Below are positions 7,136-11,401 of a stretch of 11,401 bases of DNA, piece by piece. The position numbers and the translations under genes were made by a program. The DNA is from Armatimonadota bacterium (GTDB lineage Bacteria; Armatimonadota; Armatimonadia; Armatimonadales; Armatimonadaceae). The notes beneath the pieces were generated by a model, which saw only the letters and a program-made list of their open reading frames with translations, was not told where the DNA came from and ran no database searches. Position 1 is the stretch's first letter, and the number at the start of each line of letters is the position of its first letter. The stretch lies in contig JAURHZ010000053.1 of the NCBI GenBank assembly GCA_030833025.1, forward strand, positions 1 through 11,401, given 5' to 3'.

Positions 7136-7146
7136 TTGCCGAGATG

Positions 7147-7587
7147 TTACGCGTCATGGCGCTCCATTACTCGCTCTGGGTAAGCAGGATTCTCGAATCC
7201 AAACTTCCTATATAGATCCTGTGCATCTTGGGTGAAAAGCACCCAGCGACGTAATTTAGGCATCGATGGCAAATCTAGCGTCTGTTCGACCATCCAAGTT
7301 CCAACTTTATTTCCGCGTTCTGCTGGATCAAGGTAGACATCACATAAATAGGCAAATGTGGCGTAGTCGGTGATGATGCGCGTTATTCCAACTTGGTTTC
7401 CATCCCGGTACAAACCACATACAAGCGAGTGCTCAAAGCTGGTGCGGATCATGTCCGCTGTGCGGTGATTACCCCAGTAGGTACCGAGCAGACTCCTAAC
7501 GGCCCATTCGGTATCGATACGTGCCGGGTCTGTACTAAATGTGTATGCACCAAATGTCGCTTCGTGCAGCGGTAATACAGTCTGCAT
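7147..7587 (-). CDS. GNAT family N-acetyltransferase
   Basis: 146 residues from ATG 7587, chosen because GAAGGA stands 7 bases upstream; a longer frame to 7680 lacks such a site. The GNAT pattern is clear: an N-terminal part ending STDPARIDTEWAVRSLL, a strand pair LVCGLYRDGNQVGITRIITD (~55-74), then AYLCDVYLDPAERGNKVG (~79-96) as motif A, LRRWVLFTQDAQDLYRKFGF (~112-131) as motif B. The acetyl-CoA loop normally reads RGxGxG; here it is R-G-N-K-V-G, with Lys in place of the middle Gly. The protein resembles the common short GNATs with the 'TRVITDYATFAYLxDV' signature, whose substrates are mostly unknown, and it is not one of the classical aminoglycoside acetyltransferases. It has its own promoter region in the spacer shared with the phosphotransferase gene. 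Confidence 0.9.
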   Translation of the reverse strand: MQTVLPLHEATFGAYTFSTDPARIDTEWAVRSLLGTYWGNHRTADMIRTSFEHSLVCGLYRDGNQVGITRIITDYATFAYLCDVYLDPAERGNKVGTWMVEQTLDLPSMPKLRRWVLFTQDAQDLYRKFGFENPAYPERVMERHDA

Positions 7588-7594
7588 GTCTCTA

Positions 7595-7600
7595 TCCTTC
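7595..7600 (-). promoter_or_regulatory. Ribosome binding site for the GNAT gene
   Basis: Minus-strand GAAGGA followed by TAGAGAC and ATG 7587. It fixes the start and shortens the gene by 31 codons relative to the longest frame. Confidence 0.75.
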
Positions 7601-7957
7601 ACTCTCACCCTAATATCGGTCCGCACTACATGACACCTTCGACAAGTGAACTTAGTTCTGCAATGTAAGCGACCGCTCACACAACGGAGATCATCCTACA
7701 CGAAGGCTCTGAAAATGTTCGTTCACCTGAAAGCGTCGGTGAAATGGCGAAAGGAGCGGACCTTGCCTTTTTGACCATCGAAGTGAGCCACCAAACGGTA
7801 CAGATTAAGAACAGGCATAGACTATCATCAGCAGTAGCAAACGCATATTCATCAAAGCGCGGTGCCGTTGTAGCGCGACTACACCAAAATTGCACCGTCG
7901 GTAGATGTGCGAAAGTTGCCACTTAGAGATGCGCTCACAGAGGCAGACATATTAGTC

Positions 7958-7963
7958 GAGGGA
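7958..7963 (+). promoter_or_regulatory. Ribosome binding site for the phosphotransferase gene
   Basis: GAGGGA followed by seven bases and ATG 7971. Confidence 0.6.
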
Positions 7964-7970
7964 TACATAA

Positions 7971-8942
7971 ATGGCTTTTGAGAAATCCCAGTTGCTGAAG
8001 CAGTTGGCCGATTGGCAGACGCTCGTTGGTGAGAATCCAACGCTAGACGTCGTCGATGATTTACGGGAGCTGTGGCAAGTTCAGTCTGTGTACGGCGAAC
8101 GTTACTATCTCAAGCGGCTCGGGCCATGGCGTAACCTGCCAGTCCTAAGCGAGTATCGAATGCTCGTCCACTTGCTGGAAGAAGGTGTGCGCGTACCGGC
8201 TTTCCTGTTGACCGATGATGGTGCTGTTACCGCAGGACCGATAGACGATTCGTTTGTGCTCATGCGCGCTCTTCAACATGTGCACCTACCGGCTAATGAG
8301 ATCCATCATCACGAGTCTGAGATTGGCATTGCGACAGCACATTTGCACCAAGCGATGTCGCGTTATTCTCAGCCTCTTGGTTCGTACACTGAGGACATCA
8401 AAGGAGGCATCACTGGTGAGCTGCGCTTGCCGGATGACCTGCTTCAACGGTTTGATGCGGTCCGGGATGACATCCTCGAGCTTCTCAGCAAATTGCCTCT
8501 GCAGATTGTTCACGGAGACTTCACTCCGGGCAATGTCCTGCATCTAGCTCACGGTAGAGGTATCGGATTCATCGACTTCGATCATCTTCCAAATGCACCG
8601 CGCATTTGGGATGTTGCCAAATATCTGTCGCGTCGACTTCGCTTCCGTTGGTGCCAGGATGCTTCCCCTACGGTCAGAATGGACTGTGTTGAGGCATTTC
8701 TAGCGGGTTACATCAAGGTTTCAAAGCTCGATCAAGCTGAGATTGAAGCGTTGCCCGGAGCTATGCTTGCCTACAATGTTTTGGAAGCGAGTTACAACCA
8801 AAGTATCCTGGATGGGATTCTCCCACGTCGGATGTTCCCGGATCACGCGGATGTCCTCCTTGATACATTGCAAACGATTGATTGGCAGCTGAGCCATCTT
8901 GATGCTGTATCCGCGGCCGTACGTCGGGGCGTTAGTAGATAA
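7971..8942 (+). CDS. APH-family phosphotransferase (aminoglycoside/choline/homoserine kinase-like)
   Basis: 323 residues from ATG 7971. The protein-kinase-like APH fold is shown by YYLKRL with the ATP-binding Lys48, a likely partner Glu61 in SEYRML, the catalytic loop HGDFTPGNVL at 181-190 (Asp183 base, Asn188 for metal) and the metal-binding IDFDH at 201-205 (Asp202). Residues 89-100 (GPIDDSFVLMRA) fit the hinge. Such enzymes transfer phosphate from ATP to small molecules such as aminoglycosides, choline, homoserine or fructosamine; the substrate cannot be read off here. The N-terminal lobe and length fit the general 'phosphotransferase enzyme family' rather than a named resistance enzyme. 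It has its own start region, faces away from the GNAT gene and converges on the nucleotidyltransferase gene, with 129 bases between their stops. No terminator is evident in that gap. Confidence 0.9.
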   Translation: MAFEKSQLLKQLADWQTLVGENPTLDVVDDLRELWQVQSVYGERYYLKRLGPWRNLPVLSEYRMLVHLLEEGVRVPAFLLTDDGAVTAGPIDDSFVLMRALQHVHLPANEIHHHESEIGIATAHLHQAMSRYSQPLGSYTEDIKGGITGELRLPDDLLQRFDAVRDDILELLSKLPLQIVHGDFTPGNVLHLAHGRGIGFIDFDHLPNAPRIWDVAKYLSRRLRFRWCQDASPTVRMDCVEAFLAGYIKVSKLDQAEIEALPGAMLAYNVLEASYNQSILDGILPRRMFPDHADVLLDTLQTIDWQLSHLDAVSAAVRRGVSR

Positions 8943-9071
8943 TAGCTCCGGACAAAGTGGCCCCACCTAACGTATGTCCTTAGCGTACGATGTTTCCCGA
9001 TGCGTGAGAGGGGGCAGTGTGGGTCATCGTCAATCGTTGCTACGTGTCGCGGTAGTCCAATCTATATTTCG

Positions 9072-9926
9072 CTACTCTTTACTCTTGTCTTCACACATCA
9101 GCTTGAGCTCGTGCCAAAGTTCAGTCAACCTGCCGAGGCTAACTTGTAGTGCGTGTTGGCTATGCCCAGGGCACCCCAAAATATCGTTAAGGCGTTCCAG
9201 AAATTCAGAAGGTTGCTTGGCAAATGCTGGGACATCTAGATACACAGCTTTGTCACTCAGGAAGTATCTCTCGTTAATGCCATACAGCACCTGAATCAGG
9301 CTTGCGCCAACTCTGGAAAAGCAGCCTGTCGCACCATAGACATCCATGCGTGAAACGAATCCTGCCGCCCATTGAAGCGTAAATTCCGCAAGCCAGAGGT
9401 GGTCCCTTATGACAGCGGCACGGAGGGCATCTGGATAGGGAGTAACCATTTTCTTCAGGTCCTCGATAACATGTTCGGGGTCGAAGAGAGGAACACAGCA
9501 ACGTGTTTCCTCCAGATAGGCGATTGAGTAAAACCCAAACGCAGGCTGTTGGAGGTAGTCCTGGTCGGTTATTCCGGCACGTGCATCATCAATCGTCCTG
9601 CGTACTTTGTCAATCTCTCGGTAGAGAATGTCCACTTTTCCGACTGGCGTTGAGAGCCAGGCTCCGCCGTTCACCCAGCGTCCCCATTCATATAGACCCG
9701 TTACTTGTTGGTCTGGGTTACCGGAAAGCTCGGCTGTTACACGTCTGATGGCATCAATGTCCGGCGGGGATACTGCATAGTAATAGATTGCAATATCGAT
9801 GTCGGAGTCAGGTCCCGCTGTGCCGCGCGCATGCGAACCTCCTAGAACGACTGCAGTGACACCCGGGATATGCGAAAGGCGCACGGATACATTGTCTAAA
9901 AAGGCTTGTTGGGCACCCGTTATCAT
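9072..9926 (-). CDS. Minimal-type nucleotidyltransferase domain protein
   Basis: 284 residues from ATG 9926. The polymerase-beta nucleotidyltransferase signature is complete: GGSHARGTAGPDSDIDIAIY, with G29-G30-S31 and metal ligands Asp42 and Asp44, and the third acidic residue Asp99 in GKVDILYRE. Residues ~110-284 are mostly helical and resemble the C-terminal substrate-binding region of kanamycin/ANT-type enzymes and DUF4037 proteins. Such enzymes move AMP (or another NMP) from an NTP onto a small molecule, protein or RNA. The substrate is unknown. Its ATG overlaps the TGA of the radical SAM gene in an ATGA, so translation is probably coupled and it is the last gene of the operon. The gene order suggests a shared pathway, not drug resistance in itself. 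Confidence 0.88.
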   Translation of the reverse strand: MITGAQQAFLDNVSVRLSHIPGVTAVVLGGSHARGTAGPDSDIDIAIYYYAVSPPDIDAIRRVTAELSGNPDQQVTGLYEWGRWVNGGAWLSTPVGKVDILYREIDKVRRTIDDARAGITDQDYLQQPAFGFYSIAYLEETRCCVPLFDPEHVIEDLKKMVTPYPDALRAAVIRDHLWLAEFTLQWAAGFVSRMDVYGATGCFSRVGASLIQVLYGINERYFLSDKAVYLDVPAFAKQPSEFLERLNDILGCPGHSQHALQVSLGRLTELWHELKLMCEDKSKE

Positions 9927-10891
9927 TTCTGCTCAATATTCATCCGGTTGACACGCTCGATAATCGCTTCACTTTCGGCATCACCGGCATCGGAGAACAG
10001 AGAAATGTCCCAAACGTCTGCTGTTATTCGCTGGTGAGGGAGGCGTGAAGTCTCCTCCAAACCGTGACGTAGCCCAGCCTCAAGGCTAGCAAGGCTTGGC
10101 GGTGCCCAGTCTCCCGCGGCGCGAAGAGCATCCATGGCACCATTGCCGCCCCGGACGGGAATCAGCGCTGTAAACGTAGAGCCGACACTCATGGCCAACT
10201 CAATCGTTCGTTTGGCCCATTCCAGACCTTCATCCTCTGTCAGAAATGGTGGGCGAAGGAGGACAAACGATCGCAAGGCCATCCCGCGCATGCGCAGCCA
10301 ACCCGCTGCCGCTACAAAATCCGCCGTCGTTACGCGCTTGTTCAAGCGCGCTAACACCTCCGGGTGCACAGTCTCAAGCCCAATCGCAACTTCCAATGTC
10401 ACACTTGGGTTGTAACGCCGCAGTAATATCAAAAACTGCTCCGCGCGCTCGCCCAGAAATGCGCAGTGGCTCTCTACGATCACGCGCTCAAAACCCGCCA
10501 CCAAGCGAGCAACCGGCTCGTATGCCTCGATCGGAACCGCCTTTGGGTCAAACCACGATCCGCTGTTGTAGAGCTTGACAGCTCTCCCGGGACCCGTCTG
10601 CGCTAGCCCAGCCTCAACCTGCGCCACGATATCAGCTGCATCCACCGCAGCTTCTGTGGTGTTCTTCCATAAATCACACATCAGGCAGCGGAATGGACAC
10701 TCACGATTCACCAGAAACAGCGTCGCGACATCCCAAAGGATGCCATCCGGGCCAATCTCCTGCTCCAGCATCGCGTGGTAAGGCTTACGAACATCATGGA
10801 CATTCCGCGCGGGACGCCGCGCCATAATCCACGAAGTCTGCTCCTTAGGAGCACTGGGATAACCGGCATTCGAAGTGGGAAGCGGCTGCAC
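9923..10891 (-). CDS. Radical SAM protein of unknown function, CX3CX2C
   Basis: 322 residues from GTG 10891, which overlaps the TAG stop of the hydrolase gene (TAGTG) and has AAAGGGG five bases upstream. ATG 10825 is an alternative (300 residues), but its nearest AAGGAG is 15 bases away. The [4Fe-4S]-binding cysteines are in RECPFRCLMCDLW, C65-x3-C69-x2-C72. Other conserved pieces are KLYNSGSWFDPKAVP (~106-120), LEVAIGLETVHPEVL (~166-180), LNKRVTTADF (~183-192) and IPVRGGNGAMDAL (~244-256). The layout resembles the Elp3/MiaB-like branch that includes TIGR01210 (the archaeal RaSEA family), known from memory, not checked. As I recall, related bacterial proteins carry further cysteines near the C-terminus; here that stretch reads FSDAGDAESEA, with none. 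The reaction is unknown; the following nucleotidyltransferase suggests a nucleotide- or RNA-linked role, which is inference. Confidence 0.85.
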   Translation of the reverse strand: MQPLPTSNAGYPSAPKEQTSWIMARRPARNVHDVRKPYHAMLEQEIGPDGILWDVATLFLVNRECPFRCLMCDLWKNTTEAAVDAADIVAQVEAGLAQTGPGRAVKLYNSGSWFDPKAVPIEAYEPVARLVAGFERVIVESHCAFLGERAEQFLILLRRYNPSVTLEVAIGLETVHPEVLARLNKRVTTADFVAAAGWLRMRGMALRSFVLLRPPFLTEDEGLEWAKRTIELAMSVGSTFTALIPVRGGNGAMDALRAAGDWAPPSLASLEAGLRHGLEETSRLPHQRITADVWDISLFSDAGDAESEAIIERVNRMNIEQK

Positions 10892-11401
10892 TAACGCCCC
10901 TTTGCCGGGGTTGTAAACCAAGGTGTGATGACGCTTGCGGCGACTTTATGCCCCTCAAAACTCGGATGATTCCCTTGGCTGTGCAAAACGGGTTCGCCTA
11001 ACTTCACAATGGCCTCAGACCAGGCCGAGAAGATATCGGCGAGGCCAACCTCGAGCTGATCTGCCAAGCGTCTAATCTGCTCGGTGTGCTTGACGAGGGC
11101 ATCGTTTGGGTCATTCCGCCGCGCCGATGTGTCACCCGTAGGCGTGCACAGAATCACCTTGATGTTCTTTTGGCGGCAGGCGAGGATCATTGATGTCCAT
11201 GCAGCAAGCGCCTTATCGAGGCCAATGCCCCGATCATTGAGCGCATAGTCGATCACAACGACATCCGGGCGTAGCGAAAGGACATCTCGCTCGAAGCGGT
11301 TCGCGCCACTAAGTGAATTCTCACCACCAATCGCTGTTACCGTGGCATTGACAACGGCATGAGGAAATGCGGCTTTTATCCCGACATGCACAAGGTGAGG
11401 A
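10891..11401 (-). CDS. SGNH/GDSL-type hydrolase, C-terminal part (5' end outside window)
   Basis: The frame runs open to the right edge, so the start lies beyond the window; about 170 residues are seen, counting GTG 11391 as residue 1 only for numbering. Conserved blocks II, III and V of SGNH hydrolases are present: IGGENS (~21-26), VVIDYALNDRG with Asn52 (~45-55) and NHPSFEGHKVAA with catalytic His142 (~141-152). Block I, with the nucleophile Ser (GDS), must be in the missing part. In many members an Asp stands three residues before the catalytic His; here that position is Gln139, so the triad Asp may be replaced. These enzymes cleave acyl esters from lipids or sugars. The TAG stop overlaps the GTG start of the radical SAM gene, so the two are translationally coupled. 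Confidence 0.85.
   Translation of the reverse strand, partial: PHLVHVGIKAAFPHAVVNATVTAIGGENSLSGANRFERDVLSLRPDVVVIDYALNDRGIGLDKALAAWTSMILACRQKNIKVILCTPTGDTSARRNDPNDALVKHTEQIRRLADQLEVGLADIFSAWSEAIVKLGEPVLHSQGNHPSFEGHKVAASVITPWFTTPAKGR
10897..10903 (-). promoter_or_regulatory. Ribosome binding site for the radical SAM gene
   Basis: Minus-strand AAAGGGG lies five bases before GTG 10891, inside the end of the hydrolase gene. It supports the GTG start over ATG 10825. Confidence 0.5.

Larger units (their letters stand above)
6179..7146. other. 968-base spacer without a confident gene
   Basis: This stretch lies between the regulator's start and the stop of the GNAT gene. It holds several dyad structures (6322-6462), a run of TTGACR hexamers (6573-6702), a weakly supported 117-codon minus-strand frame (6637-6990) with a better-supported 27-codon ORF at its end, and the TGTAA array (7018-7135). 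Base composition is clearly more AT-rich in 7030-7140 than in the flanking genes. I find no tRNA, no known riboswitch signature and no transposase remnant here. Confidence 0.7.
7588..7970. other. 383-base divergent spacer between GNAT and phosphotransferase genes
   Basis: Both neighbours are transcribed outward from here, so it must hold two promoters, but I cannot name -35/-10 pairs with confidence. A plus-strand frame (open 7669-7925, ATG 7744) and a minus-strand frame (7922-7677) cross it; neither has a ribosome binding site or a recognisable domain. A small dyad TGTAG-CGCGA-CTACA sits at 7869-7883, and one isolated TGTAAGC at 7664 matches the heptamer of the array at 7018-7135. Confidence 0.55.

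Noticed and set aside
7669..7926. Plus-strand frame (ATG 7744, 60 codons) in the divergent spacer
   Set aside because: No ribosome binding site, no recognised domain, and a minus-strand frame is equally open over the same bases.
8943..9071. Terminator between the convergent phosphotransferase and nucleotidyltransferase genes
   Set aside because: Only short imperfect stems such as GGAC...GTCC are visible, with no T-tract.
10891..10921. Radical SAM start at TTG 10921
   Set aside because: It would need a 31-base overlap with the hydrolase gene and a rare start, while GTG 10891 has a ribosome binding site and an exact stop/start overlap.

Overview
The window reads as chromosome of an environmental bacterium that carries the DUF1549/DUF1553 + DUF1501 gene pairs typical of Planctomycetota, Armatimonadota and related phyla. 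The 'HFCGRTRREFLWEAG' type of Tat leader and a membrane-anchored BTAD/SARP-type regulator make Armatimonadota or Planctomycetota the best guesses. This is inference from gene families: no rRNA or tRNA gene is visible. I see no transposase, integrase, phage gene or CRISPR array.

Left block (1-4049, + strand): the C-terminal part of a PA14-DUF1553 protein, a Tat-exported DUF1501 protein and a beta-lactamase-fold serine hydrolase, closely spaced and probably one operon. It meets, stop codon on stop codon (4-base overlap), a minus-strand gene (4046-6178) for a 710-residue one-component regulator: an OmpR/SARP-type winged helix, a BTAD helical domain, one membrane span and a large predicted beta-propeller outside the membrane.

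Middle (6179-7970): a 968-base stretch without a confident gene but rich in structure. It has a perfect 19-bp inverted repeat, a cluster of TTGACR hexamers, a possible 27-residue peptide ORF with a strong ribosome binding site, and a regular array of TGTAA heptamers with 11-12 bp spacing. That spacing is the kind used by PhoB/PhoP/SARP winged-helix proteins. A GNAT acetyltransferase gene (minus) follows, and then a 383-base divergent spacer.

Right block (7971-11401): an APH-type phosphotransferase (+) converges on a minus-strand operon of SGNH hydrolase (cut by the window edge), radical SAM protein and nucleotidyltransferase. The operon's junctions are tightly coupled (TAGTG and ATGA overlaps).

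The most interesting candidate system is the combination of the membrane-spanning SARP-like regulator and the 11-bp TGTAA operator-like array about 0.9 kb upstream of it. The link between them is a hypothesis, not something the sequence proves. The coupled SGNH/radical SAM/nucleotidyltransferase operon is the second item worth attention.
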